A stretch of 10,024 nucleotides of DNA from CAIVAT01 sp037131145 (GTDB lineage: Bacteria > Bacteroidota > Bacteroidia > Bacteroidales > FEN-979). Below the pieces are notes generated by a model that saw only the letters and a program-made list of their open reading frames with translations, was not told the DNA's origin and did no database searches. The position numbers were made by a program, and so were the translations under genes. Positions within the stretch are counted from its first letter, which is position 1. Each line of letters starts with the position of its first letter. This document shows positions 1 to 7,382 of the stretch, one piece after another. The stretch spans positions 1 through 10,024 of the forward strand of contig JBAXRP010000167.1 in assembly GCA_037131145.1 (NCBI GenBank), written 5' to 3'.

Positions 1-27
1 TTAAGTGTTAAGTGTTAAGTGTTAAGT
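1..27. repeat. Heptamer tandem repeat (TTAAGTG)n at window edge
   Basis: Three perfect TTAAGTG units are followed by a partial TTAAGT. The array is cut by the window edge, so its full length is unknown. It lies immediately upstream of the GNAT-like gene, and its last unit merges into a promoter-like element. Confidence 0.9.
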
Positions 28-30
28 TTG
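23..30 (+). promoter_or_regulatory. Candidate Bacteroidota -7 promoter element (TAAGTTTG)
   Basis: TAAGTTTG matches the Bacteroidota housekeeping sigma -7 consensus TAnnTTTG exactly. It lies 27 bases before the ATG of the GNAT-like gene and is formed by the end of the heptamer repeat (TTAAGT followed by TTG). The same octamer precedes the fourth paralog (7341-7348). Any -33 element would fall at or beyond the window edge, so it cannot be checked. Confidence 0.5.
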
Positions 31-57
31 TTGGGTAACCGTAAAAGATTTTGATTA

Positions 58-1260
58 ATGAAGGTAATTGAAGTAACAAACCGTTGCATTGCGAGACAGT
101 TTCTCAACATGGTGGATACCATTTACAAAGGCGATCCGCATTATGTACGCACCCTGGATTCGGAAATTGAAGCCATATTTGATCCTGCAAAAAACAACTT
201 TTTTCAGCATGGCGAGGCGATTCGATGGATACTGATTGATGATCATGGCAATATTACTGGACGGGTTGCTGCTTTCATCAACAAACGAAAAGCGTTTACA
301 TTTCAACAACCTACCGGTGGAATGGGTTTTTTTGAATGTGTAAATGATCAGTCTGCGGCAAATATTCTGTTTAATCACTCGCGCGATTGGCTGGCAGCCC
401 GCGGGATGATGGCAATGGACGGTCCGATAAACTTTGGCGAAAACGATGTAAACTGGGGTTTGCTTGTTGAAGGATTTATCCATCCCGGTTTTGGAATGAA
501 TTATAATCCACCGTATTATAAACAACTTTTTGAAAATTACGGGTTTAAATTCTACTTTGAACAGGTTTCCAACCACCTTGATCTTACCAAACCCTTTCCC
601 GACCGGTTCTGGAAAATCGCCGAATGGTCAATGCGCAAGCCGGAACTCTCGTTCCATCATTTTACTTATAACCTTGCCGATAAATATATCAACGACCTTA
701 AAGAGGTTTACGACGACGCCTGGAAGTTTCACGAGAACTTTACTCCAATGGATGTTGCCACATTACGGCGTAGTCTGGCAAAAGCAAAATCATTTGTCGA
801 TCCTGAAATGATTTGGTTTGTTTACCATAATGATGAACCAATTGCCTTTCTCATCCAGTTTCCCGATGTCAACCAGATACTGAAATACCTTCACGGCAAA
901 CTTCATCTTTGGAACAAGTTGAAATTTTTATGGCTCAAATACAGGAAAACCATGACGCGCACCCGTATCGTTATCATGGGCGTAAAACCAAAATATCAAC
1001 GTTATGGCGTTGAATCCGGCATTTTCTGGCATCTGAATGAAAAAATGAAGAAAAAGCCTCATATCACCGAACTTGAACTTTCATGGGTAGGCGATTTCAA
1101 TCCAAAAATGCGTGCGCTTCACGAATCGGTTGGCGCTACATTTGCCAAACGGCATGTAACATATCGGAAACTATTTTCTGATGACATTGATTTTCAGCGT
1201 TCAACCATCATTCCGGTTGACACTAAAGAAAGAGCCTTACGCAACAATGATAAAGTGTGA
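58..1260 (+). CDS. GNAT-fold acyltransferase-like protein (YghO-like family)
   Basis: This is a 400-aa soluble protein with no signal peptide or membrane segment, so probably cytoplasmic. The GNAT signature is in the C-terminal half. GVKPKYQRYGVES (residues 308-320) fits the acyl-CoA-binding motif A pattern V-x-P-x-x-Q-x-x-G. It is followed by a helix and by FNPKMRALHESVGA (347-360) and a terminal TYRK strand, as in the end of GNAT domains. The N-terminal half carries DGPINFGENDVNWGLLVEGF (121-140) and NPPYYKQLFENYGF (150-163), which resemble conserved blocks of the YghO-like proteins widespread in Bacteroidota. The protein is therefore probably a two-part GNAT-like fold; the substrate is unknown. 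The ATG at 58 is preferred because conserved-looking sequence begins at once and a -7 element lies 27 bases upstream. There is no Shine-Dalgarno sequence, as usual for the phylum. A 112-base gap with its own promoter separates it from the secreted-protein array, so co-function is not implied. Confidence 0.7.
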   Translation: MKVIEVTNRCIARQFLNMVDTIYKGDPHYVRTLDSEIEAIFDPAKNNFFQHGEAIRWILIDDHGNITGRVAAFINKRKAFTFQQPTGGMGFFECVNDQSAANILFNHSRDWLAARGMMAMDGPINFGENDVNWGLLVEGFIHPGFGMNYNPPYYKQLFENYGFKFYFEQVSNHLDLTKPFPDRFWKIAEWSMRKPELSFHHFTYNLADKYINDLKEVYDDAWKFHENFTPMDVATLRRSLAKAKSFVDPEMIWFVYHNDEPIAFLIQFPDVNQILKYLHGKLHLWNKLKFLWLKYRKTMTRTRIVIMGVKPKYQRYGVESGIFWHLNEKMKKKPHITELELSWVGDFNPKMRALHESVGATFAKRHVTYRKLFSDDIDFQRSTIIPVDTKERALRNNDKV

Positions 1261-1324
1261 AAATGATATTTACCCGGAAACTATATTTTTCGATGAAAAG
1301 GATTATCTGAATTTATTTTTCTTC

Positions 1325-1332
1325 TATCTTTG
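1325..1332 (+). promoter_or_regulatory. -7 promoter element of first paralog (TATCTTTG)
   Basis: TATCTTTG is an exact TAnnTTTG match, 40 bases upstream of the ATG at 1373 in a very A/T-rich gap. No convincing TTG-type -33 box is seen at the expected distance. The leader is A-rich (AAACTAAAAACC-like) without a Shine-Dalgarno sequence. No clear terminator is seen for the upstream GNAT-like gene in this 112-base gap. Confidence 0.65.
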
Positions 1333-1372
1333 TGAAAAAAACAGTTATATGTTAAACTAAAAACCAAAAACC

Positions 1373-3217
1373 ATGAAAAGAATCTTACTCTTTGCGATTG
1401 CGCTTTTTTTTGGGGTGGCTTTGATAGCTCAAAACCTTAAATATTCAAACCCAAAACACCTGAGAGGACAAGCCGTTCCCAATGTTGCAATTGATAATCC
1501 ATTATCGCCGCAACAAACAGGCAATGCTCTCACCCAATCGAAATCCACCCTTGAGGATATCATTGGAGACACACGTTATGATGCTCAGTCAAATGCAACA
1601 ATTGATAACCGGTTGATCGTATGGCCCGATGGAACAATTTCAGCCGCATGGACAAAAGCGCAGCTCGAAACCAGTTATACCGACCGCGGAACCGGTTACA
1701 ATTACTATAATGGGACTTCCTGGGGACCGGCTCCTACAGCAAGAATCGAAACTATCAGGACAGGCTGGCCAACTATGGACAAATGGAAAGGAAATGGTGA
1801 AATAGTTATTGCCCACCAGAGCGGCACTGCTCCTATGACAATGAATACGCGCCCTGTAAAAGGTACCGGTAGCTGGACACAAACCCTTATCGCCTCGCCT
1901 CCCCCCTGCACAGGTTTATTGTGGCCAAGGGTAATGACGTCAGGTCCAACCAATACTTATGTTCACATGCTCGCCCTCACCGCGCCAACAGGCAATGGAG
2001 GCGTAAAATACATGGGCATGGATGGCTGCCTTTTATATTACCGTTCGCTGGATGGCGGCGCAACCTGGGACAAAAGCGCGGTTATTCTGCCTGGCATGGA
2101 TTCAATTAATCAGGATGCATATAACGGCGACCAGTATAGCTGGGGTTCTCCTCATGGAGATACCATATATTTTGGCGTGTCAGGACCTTGGACAGATTCA
2201 TTCATCATGAAATCAACTGATAACGGAACTACCTGGGCAAAAATCCCCGTATTACGAAATGCAAACAAAAAATTACCCGTCGGAACTACGGATATGCCGC
2301 CATTTTATGCCGGAGACGGCGCTGTTGCGGTAGAGATGGACCATTCAGGCGTCATTCACATGGCGTTTGGCAAGGGCGGCGGCTATATGGCGGCAAGCGC
2401 AAAGTATATTTATGTTAATGTAAATGGACTTATTTACTGGAATACAACAATGCCGATGGTTCAGGATAGTCTTATTCTTGACAGTCTCGACGTTCATGGC
2501 AATTTGCTCGGATATGTATTTGACGGACCAAATCCCGGCGATACCATTGTTGCCGCTCCAAGTTACAGAGTTGGACTTTCCAGTCATCCTCAGATTTCCG
2601 TTGACGCCTACAATAATATTTATTGCTTATATAGCGCTGTGACGCCGGGGAACCCATCGCTTGATCCTTATAATTACCGCCATATATGGGGCAGGGCAAA
2701 ATTCCATGACAAGGGAGTTTGGACAGATATGATGGATTTTAATGAGGGCGTTCTTTATATGTTTGCTGAGTTTGCCTTTCCGAATATGGCAAAAGATGTT
2801 TTGAACAATAATTTGCATGTGTTCTACCAAACCTCTCCCCAGCCTGGCTCGGCTGTGCAGGTTACCACAATTCCGGTGCATGACAATAACATCGAACACC
2901 GGGTTATTCCAGTGTCAGACTTCTGGCCAACAGGCATAAAAGACAATCAGGGTGTAGGCAAAAATGTTGTCAGTCAGAATTTCCCGAACCCGACACATGG
3001 AACAACTTCATTTAATGTAACTCTCAGCCGCGAGGCAAATGTAACAGTTGATGTTTTCAACGTTATGGGACAGAAGGTTATAAGTATGGATAAAGGACTT
3101 GTAAATGCCGGTATTACCAATTATACTATTGATTGCACATCGCTTAATGCCGGTATATTTTTCTATACTGTAAAGATCAATGGCGAATCGTTTACACGTA
3201 AAATGATTGTAGAATAG
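1373..3217 (+). CDS. T9SS-secreted Asp-box beta-propeller-like protein, paralog 1
   Basis: This 614-aa protein is predicted to be exported by Sec and then by the type IX secretion system. The signal peptide (MKRILLFAIALFFGVALIAQ, 1-20) has a Lys/Arg N-region and ends Ala-Gln. The body carries DRGTGYNYYNG (104-114) and RTGWP (129-133). Two canonical Asp-boxes follow: SLDGGATW (225-232) and STDNGTTW (281-288). Asp-boxes cap hairpins in beta-propellers such as sialidases. Further propeller-like strands are PDGTISAAW, HSGVIHMAFG and YNNIYCLYS, and the invariant NYRHIWGR lies at 434-441. The type A sorting domain spans 536-614, from NFPNP through GIFFYTVKINGE to KMIVE. No FRIP-type sialidase motif is seen, so an enzymatic role should not be assumed; adhesion or glycan binding is equally possible. 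It is a subtype 1 body, shared with the fourth copy. It is transcribed alone, with its own promoter and terminator. Confidence 0.92.
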   Translation: MKRILLFAIALFFGVALIAQNLKYSNPKHLRGQAVPNVAIDNPLSPQQTGNALTQSKSTLEDIIGDTRYDAQSNATIDNRLIVWPDGTISAAWTKAQLETSYTDRGTGYNYYNGTSWGPAPTARIETIRTGWPTMDKWKGNGEIVIAHQSGTAPMTMNTRPVKGTGSWTQTLIASPPPCTGLLWPRVMTSGPTNTYVHMLALTAPTGNGGVKYMGMDGCLLYYRSLDGGATWDKSAVILPGMDSINQDAYNGDQYSWGSPHGDTIYFGVSGPWTDSFIMKSTDNGTTWAKIPVLRNANKKLPVGTTDMPPFYAGDGAVAVEMDHSGVIHMAFGKGGGYMAASAKYIYVNVNGLIYWNTTMPMVQDSLILDSLDVHGNLLGYVFDGPNPGDTIVAAPSYRVGLSSHPQISVDAYNNIYCLYSAVTPGNPSLDPYNYRHIWGRAKFHDKGVWTDMMDFNEGVLYMFAEFAFPNMAKDVLNNNLHVFYQTSPQPGSAVQVTTIPVHDNNIEHRVIPVSDFWPTGIKDNQGVGKNVVSQNFPNPTHGTTSFNVTLSREANVTVDVFNVMGQKVISMDKGLVNAGITNYTIDCTSLNAGIFFYTVKINGESFTRKMIVE

Positions 3218-3233
3218 CAAATTGCATTATAAT

Positions 3234-3268
3234 AAAAAAAGGCTGCGCCGTAAGGACAGCCTTTTTTT
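3234..3268 (+). terminator. Rho-independent terminator after paralog 1
   Basis: An A7 run and GGCTG (3241-3245) pair with CAGCC (3257-3261) and a T7 run (3262-3268) around an 11-base loop. The flanking A and T tracts make it potentially bidirectional. Its right arm is nearly the same as that of the next terminator. Confidence 0.88.
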
Positions 3269-3306
3269 ATTCTTTGTCCAAAAAATGTGCGCAGTACCAT
3301 TCGTTT

Positions 3307-3338
3307 CAACCAATCAACCAATCAATCAATCAACCAAT
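3307..3338. repeat. CAAY tetranucleotide tandem repeat upstream of paralog 2
   Basis: Eight consecutive tetramers alternate irregularly between CAAC and CAAT. The tract ends 4 bases before the TACTTTTG -7 element of paralog 2, so it occupies the spacer and the -33 region of that promoter. Strand slippage would change the promoter geometry in 4-base steps. Confidence 0.85.
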
Positions 3339-3342
3339 TTAT

Positions 3343-3350
3343 TACTTTTG
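3343..3350 (+). promoter_or_regulatory. -7 promoter element of paralog 2 (TACTTTTG)
   Basis: This is an exact TAnnTTTG match 29 bases before the ATG at 3380. The region where a -33 box should lie is the CAAY repeat, which contains no TTG on the + strand, so promoter strength may be low or depend on an activator. Confidence 0.65.
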
Positions 3351-3379
3351 TACCTAAAATAAATTAAAAACTAAAAACT

Positions 3380-5230
3380 ATGAAAAAAATCTTACTCTTT
3401 GGACTTTTAATCACGTTTGGATTAACAATGATGGCTCAGTATAAGCCAGCGCCTATCTCCAAGTCATTACAAAATCAGGCAGCCCCTGTTGCCGCAAGTA
3501 TAGATAATCAGGTTGTTGCCTCTCAACCGGGCAATTCAGTTGCAAATACTAAATCAGTTCTTGATGATATTATTGGAGCATCGCGTTATGATATGCAATC
3601 AAACGGGGCTATTCAGAATAACCGTATATATCTGTGGCCTGATGGTGGAGTTTCAGCCACATGGACTATGGGTATGGCTGATCCTGGTTATGCAGATCGT
3701 GGAACTGGCTACAATTATAAAAGCGGAAGCGTCTGGCCCGCTGCTCCAACAGTGCGACTTGAATCAATGAAGTGCGGCTGGCCTTCAGTTCACCCCTGGA
3801 TGGGTGGCGGAGAAATGATTATTGCTCACAACTCCACCGTTAATATGGTAATGAACTCCCGTCCGGTAAAAGGAACAGGAGCCTGGACACAAACCCTCAC
3901 AACCCCGGCGCCAGCAGGCGTTTTCGGTTTGGTTTGGCCAAGAACCATTACCAATGGCAACAATCATCAGAATATTCACGTTATCGTTGTAACAACTCCG
4001 GTTGCCAACGGTGGAACACTTTACCAGGGACTTGATGGCGCTCTCATTTATTATCGTTCACTTGATGGCGGCGCTACCTGGGATAAACCAGGTATCATTC
4101 TTCCCGGTTTAACCTCGGCAGATTATCTTGGCTTTACCGGCGACTCTTATACCTGGGCGCAGCCAAAGGGCGATACTCTCGCATTCGTTTATGGCGATGA
4201 CTGGAGCGATACTTTTCTTATGCAGTCATTCGACAATGGAAACACCTGGACAAAAACGATGATTGTCCAGAATTTTTACAAGATGGAACCAAGCGGCAAT
4301 GTTACCCCCAATTTCCCTTCCTGTGATGGCACATCGGCTGCGGCAATTGATAAAAATGGCGTTGTTCATGTAGCATTCGGACGTATGCGCTCAAAAGGCG
4401 ACGCCGACGGCAGAAAATATTACCCTTATACTGATGGTCTGGTTTACTGGAACTCTACCATGCCTGCGATTGATACCACAATTCTTACCGACATTGATTC
4501 ATTAGACGCGCATAAAATGCTGATCGGCTATGTAGCCGCAAATCCAACCGGTGATACTATTATCGCATTCCCGAAATATTTTACAAGTCTCTCTGCCTTC
4601 CCGCAAATTGTGATTGATGCCTACAACAATATTTACTTTTTATGGTCTGGTCTTACAGTTGGCAATCCCTCCCTCGATCCATACAACTATCGTCACATCT
4701 GGGCGCGTCCCTGGTTCCACGACAAAGCTGAATGGAGTGAAATGGTTGACCTTAACGAAGGAGTGTTTTATATGTTTCAGGAGTATGCATATCCTGCCTG
4801 TGCGCCAACTCTTAAAAACGATAAAATCCTGCTCATTACGCAAACATCTGCCCAGCCGGGCTCAAATATCAAGGATACAACTATCCCAATCCATGACGTT
4901 AGCATCGAATACCGTGAAGTCCCTGTTACTGATTTGATCCCGGTTAGCGTTGACAATACTGCGGCAGTCAGAAAAAACAACGTAACTCAGAATTTTCCTA
5001 ACCCGGTAAAAGGTTTGACGTCCTTTAAAGTTACCCTTGAAAAAACCTCCAATGTTACTATTGAAATCCTGAATATCATGGGACAAATAGTGATGAATAT
5101 GGAAAAAGGCATGGTAAGTTCCGGCGTTCAGACTTTTACCATTGATGGTAGCGCACTTACTTCCGGTATCTATTTTTATACTGTGAAAATTAATGGCGAA
5201 TCGTTTACACACAAAATGATCATAGAATAA
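3380..5230 (+). CDS. T9SS-secreted Asp-box beta-propeller-like protein, paralog 2
   Basis: This 616-aa protein is predicted to be secreted through T9SS. The signal peptide is MKKILLFGLLITFGLTMMAQ (1-20). The Asp-boxes are SLDGGATW (227-234) and SFDNGNTW (283-290). A DKNGVVHVAFGRMR strand motif follows, then YVAAN, YNNIYFLWS and NYRHIW. The sorting domain covers 538-616, from NFPNP to KMIIE. The body is subtype 2, closest to the third paralog: shared blocks include TNGNN.QNIH, AFGRMR..GD, FQEYAYPA and QPGSNIKD. Unlike the other three copies, RTGWP is replaced by KCGWP (131-135) and YNYYNGTSW by YNYKSGSVW, so a binding-site difference is possible here. The 3' end and terminator share long identical stretches with paralog 1 instead of paralog 3. 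No catalytic signature is recognised. It is transcribed alone, from a promoter carrying a tetranucleotide repeat. Confidence 0.92.
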   Translation: MKKILLFGLLITFGLTMMAQYKPAPISKSLQNQAAPVAASIDNQVVASQPGNSVANTKSVLDDIIGASRYDMQSNGAIQNNRIYLWPDGGVSATWTMGMADPGYADRGTGYNYKSGSVWPAAPTVRLESMKCGWPSVHPWMGGGEMIIAHNSTVNMVMNSRPVKGTGAWTQTLTTPAPAGVFGLVWPRTITNGNNHQNIHVIVVTTPVANGGTLYQGLDGALIYYRSLDGGATWDKPGIILPGLTSADYLGFTGDSYTWAQPKGDTLAFVYGDDWSDTFLMQSFDNGNTWTKTMIVQNFYKMEPSGNVTPNFPSCDGTSAAAIDKNGVVHVAFGRMRSKGDADGRKYYPYTDGLVYWNSTMPAIDTTILTDIDSLDAHKMLIGYVAANPTGDTIIAFPKYFTSLSAFPQIVIDAYNNIYFLWSGLTVGNPSLDPYNYRHIWARPWFHDKAEWSEMVDLNEGVFYMFQEYAYPACAPTLKNDKILLITQTSAQPGSNIKDTTIPIHDVSIEYREVPVTDLIPVSVDNTAAVRKNNVTQNFPNPVKGLTSFKVTLEKTSNVTIEILNIMGQIVMNMEKGMVSSGVQTFTIDGSALTSGIYFYTVKINGESFTHKMIIE

Positions 5231-5248
5231 CAAATTTTTTATTCTAAG

Positions 5249-5280
5249 AAAAGGCTGTCAGGAAAGGACAGCCTTTTTTT
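5249..5280 (+). terminator. Rho-independent terminator after paralog 2
   Basis: AAAA and GGCTGTC (5253-5259) pair with GACAGCC (5267-5273) around a 7-base loop, followed by T7. The 19 bases from 5264 to 5282 are identical to 3252-3270 in the paralog 1 terminator. Confidence 0.92.
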
Positions 5281-5323
5281 ATGGAAAAAACGAAGATCAG
5301 CAAAGTCGGTACTGTCAAATTAG

Positions 5324-5331
5324 TATCTTTG
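5324..5331 (+). promoter_or_regulatory. -7 promoter element of paralog 3 (TATCTTTG)
   Basis: This is an exact TAnnTTTG match 28 bases before the ATG at 5360, identical to the -7 octamers of paralog 1 and ccmB. No clear -33 box is seen upstream. The leader is AT-rich with no Shine-Dalgarno sequence. Confidence 0.68.
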
Positions 5332-5359
5332 CATCAGCATAAACCTAAAATCATTAATT

Positions 5360-7189
5360 ATGAAAAAACTCTTACTTTTTGCGATGGCCTTCATGGTTGG
5401 AATCGCAGTGATGGCGCAGTTGAAGCCAGCTAAGTTATCAAGTTCATTGCAGAACAGAGCTATGCCCGCTCCCATTGCAATTGACAATTCTGCAACTTTT
5501 ATTCAGTCGGGCAACCCTGTAGTAAACACAAAATCTGTTATGGACGAGGTGATGGGTAATTCATTAACTTACGACATGCAGTCAAACGCTTCTATGATGA
5601 GCCGCTTGTACCGGTTTGAAGATGGAACAGTTGCCGGCGCTTGGACAACGAGTTATATTTCAGGTAACGCCGATCGCGGTTCTGGTTATAACTATTACAA
5701 CGGAACATCCTGGGGAGCTCAGCCAACAGCCCGACTTGAAACAATTAGAACCGGCTGGCCAAACATCAATCCCTGGATGGGGAATGGCGAGCTCAACGTT
5801 GCTCATAATTCAACTACCTCTTTGGTTTTTAATTCACGCCCTGTAAAAGGGACCGGCGCTTGGACACAGACCCTTCCACTTTCCTCACCCACAGGAATTA
5901 CCTCTTTGGTTTGGCCAAGGGCTATAACCAATGGTAACAATTTCCAAAATATTCATATCATCACAGTCGGTCAGGGAAACCTCGGTGGCCAAACCGCCGC
6001 TTTGCTTTATTACCGTTCGCTTGATGGAGGTTCAACTTGGGATAAAATGGGCGTTGTTTTACCAGGACTTGATGGTACTCAATACCTCGCCTTTGGCGGT
6101 GATGACTATGCGTGGATTGAACCACATGGTGATACCATCGCTTTTGCGTGTGCCGGAAGTTGGACAGACACATTCCTTATGTACTCTTATGATAATGGCA
6201 ACACCTGGACTAAAAAAATCATTTTGCCAAACTATTATGGACTTACGCCATTAACAACCGCGACGCCTGCTTTTATTTGCGGAGATGGCACTGTTGCCGG
6301 CGCGATGGATAAAAACGGAGTTTTCCACATAGCCTTTGGTCGTATGCGCGCTGCCGGCGACGGAGCAGCTCATAATTATTATCCGGGAACCGATGGCATC
6401 GTTTACTGGAACTCAACCTTGCCCGTTCTCGATACTGCCATTATTACAAATATTGATTCCTGCATCGCCCATAATATTTGCATCGGTTATGTTGCTGCAA
6501 ATGAAGCTGGCGACTCTATCCTTAGCCCGTTCCCATATTACGGCGTAAGTTTATCGAGTTTCCCGCAGGTTTCAATTGATGAGTACAACAATATATATTT
6601 CCTCTGGTCAAGCCTAACTGTTGGCAATCCCTCACCGGATCCGCTGAACTACCGTCATATTTGGGGACGCGCCTGGTATCATGGCAAACCGCAATGGACA
6701 GATATTAAAGACTTAAATTCCGACATCGTCTATATGTTCCAGGAATATGCCTATCCGGCCGTGGCAAAAAGCATTAAAAATAATAAAATCCTTTTGCTCA
6801 CCCAAACTTCTCCGCAACCGGGTTCAAATATCAAAGACGCCACTATTCCCATTCACGAAGTATTTATGGAATACCGCGAAGTTCCTGCCGACTATTTCGT
6901 GATGGTTGGAGTTGACAATAAAGAAGCGCCTTCCAGTTTCGTCGGAAAAAATTATCCGAATCCTGTAAAGAATATCACCAACTTCGATATAAAAATTGCG
7001 AAAGCTGCCAATGTAATTGTTGAAGTTACAAACATAATGGGTCAGAAAGTGATGACAACGAATATGGGTACTGTTACAAGCGGCGGACATAAGTTCACTA
7101 TTGACGCGAGTCAGTTGACCTCCGGTATATATTTCTACACCGTGAAGATCGATAACGAAACCTATACTCAAAAGATGATTGTTGAATAA
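5360..7189 (+). CDS. T9SS-secreted Asp-box beta-propeller-like protein, paralog 3
   Basis: This 609-aa protein is predicted to be secreted through T9SS. The signal peptide is MKKLLLFAMAFMVGIAVMAQ (1-20). The body has DRGSGYNYYNG, RTGWP, and Asp-boxes SLDGGSTW (220-227) and SYDNGNTW (276-283), then DKNGVFHIAFGRMR, YNNIYFLWS and NYRHIWGR. The sorting domain covers 531-609, from NYPNP through GIYFYTVKIDNE to KMIVE. The body is subtype 2 and pairs with paralog 2. Differences from paralog 2 include a shorter segment just before the first Asp-box (no counterpart of NGGTLYQGLD) and a changed -EDGTVAGAW- strand where the others read PDG. Its sorting domain resembles that of paralog 4 more than that of paralog 2 (51 versus 46 identities of 79, counted by eye). 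It is transcribed alone. The function is unrecognised; a glycan-binding or adhesive surface protein is the safest guess. Confidence 0.92.
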   Translation: MKKLLLFAMAFMVGIAVMAQLKPAKLSSSLQNRAMPAPIAIDNSATFIQSGNPVVNTKSVMDEVMGNSLTYDMQSNASMMSRLYRFEDGTVAGAWTTSYISGNADRGSGYNYYNGTSWGAQPTARLETIRTGWPNINPWMGNGELNVAHNSTTSLVFNSRPVKGTGAWTQTLPLSSPTGITSLVWPRAITNGNNFQNIHIITVGQGNLGGQTAALLYYRSLDGGSTWDKMGVVLPGLDGTQYLAFGGDDYAWIEPHGDTIAFACAGSWTDTFLMYSYDNGNTWTKKIILPNYYGLTPLTTATPAFICGDGTVAGAMDKNGVFHIAFGRMRAAGDGAAHNYYPGTDGIVYWNSTLPVLDTAIITNIDSCIAHNICIGYVAANEAGDSILSPFPYYGVSLSSFPQVSIDEYNNIYFLWSSLTVGNPSPDPLNYRHIWGRAWYHGKPQWTDIKDLNSDIVYMFQEYAYPAVAKSIKNNKILLLTQTSPQPGSNIKDATIPIHEVFMEYREVPADYFVMVGVDNKEAPSSFVGKNYPNPVKNITNFDIKIAKAANVIVEVTNIMGQKVMTTNMGTVTSGGHKFTIDASQLTSGIYFYTVKIDNETYTQKMIVE

Positions 7190-7211
7190 CTAAGATTTCA
7201 TCTTCTTAAAT

Positions 7212-7243
7212 AGAGCTGTTCCATTCGGAGCAGCTTTTTTTTT
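7212..7243 (+). terminator. Rho-independent terminator after paralog 3
   Basis: AGCTGTTCC (7214-7222) pairs with GGAGCAGCT (7227-7235) through one T-G wobble, around an ATTC loop, and runs into T9 (7235-7243). It is unrelated in sequence to the terminators of paralogs 1 and 2 apart from the general design. Confidence 0.92.
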
Positions 7244-7340
7244 ACCTGGATTTTGTAACCGTTTGCCCGCCAAAAACGGGTTGTCATAGAATTTATGGAA
7301 TAAAACGGGATTCGCAGGTTTAGTTATCTATATTATTTTG

Positions 7341-7348
7341 TAAGTTTG
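7341..7348 (+). promoter_or_regulatory. -7 promoter element of paralog 4 (TAAGTTTG)
   Basis: This is an exact TAnnTTTG match 34 bases before the ATG at 7383. A near-match one base short (TATTTTG, 7334-7340) abuts it. A weak -33 candidate (GGTTTAG around 7316-7322) sits about 20 bases upstream. The rest of the 193-base gap shows only the preceding terminator and a short CCCG/CGGG inverted repeat near 7265-7280. Confidence 0.62.
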
Positions 7349-7382
7349 TATTATTCAAAAAACGATCATTAAAACAAGAATT

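Noticed and set aside
55..576. 173-codon minus-strand frame opposite the GNAT-like gene
   Set aside because: The sense strand encodes a recognisable GNAT-type protein with family motifs; the antisense product is low in recognisable features.
2042..2068. Annotation of the paralogs as sialidases on the basis of Asp-boxes
   Set aside because: Asp-boxes occur in many non-sialidase propellers, and no FRIP motif or recognisable catalytic Arg/Asp/Tyr set could be identified.
3268..3276. TATTCTTTG as a second promoter for paralog 2
   Set aside because: It has one base too many between TA and TTTG, and the exact match at 3343-3350 is better placed.
3307..3338. CAAY repeat as a CRISPR array or origin iterons
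   Set aside because: The units are 4 bases with no spacers, and no replication or cas genes are present.
4862..5233. Long minus-strand open frames opposite the sorting domains (also 3008-3220 and 6824-7171)
   Set aside because: They are antisense to strongly conserved coding sequence, recur at the same place in the paralogs because the sense strand is homologous, and show no promoter or recognisable protein features.
7264..7281. CCCG/CGGG inverted repeat in the paralog 3-4 gap as a terminator or operator
   Set aside because: The stem is only four base pairs, no T tract follows, and no second copy is seen upstream of the other paralogs.
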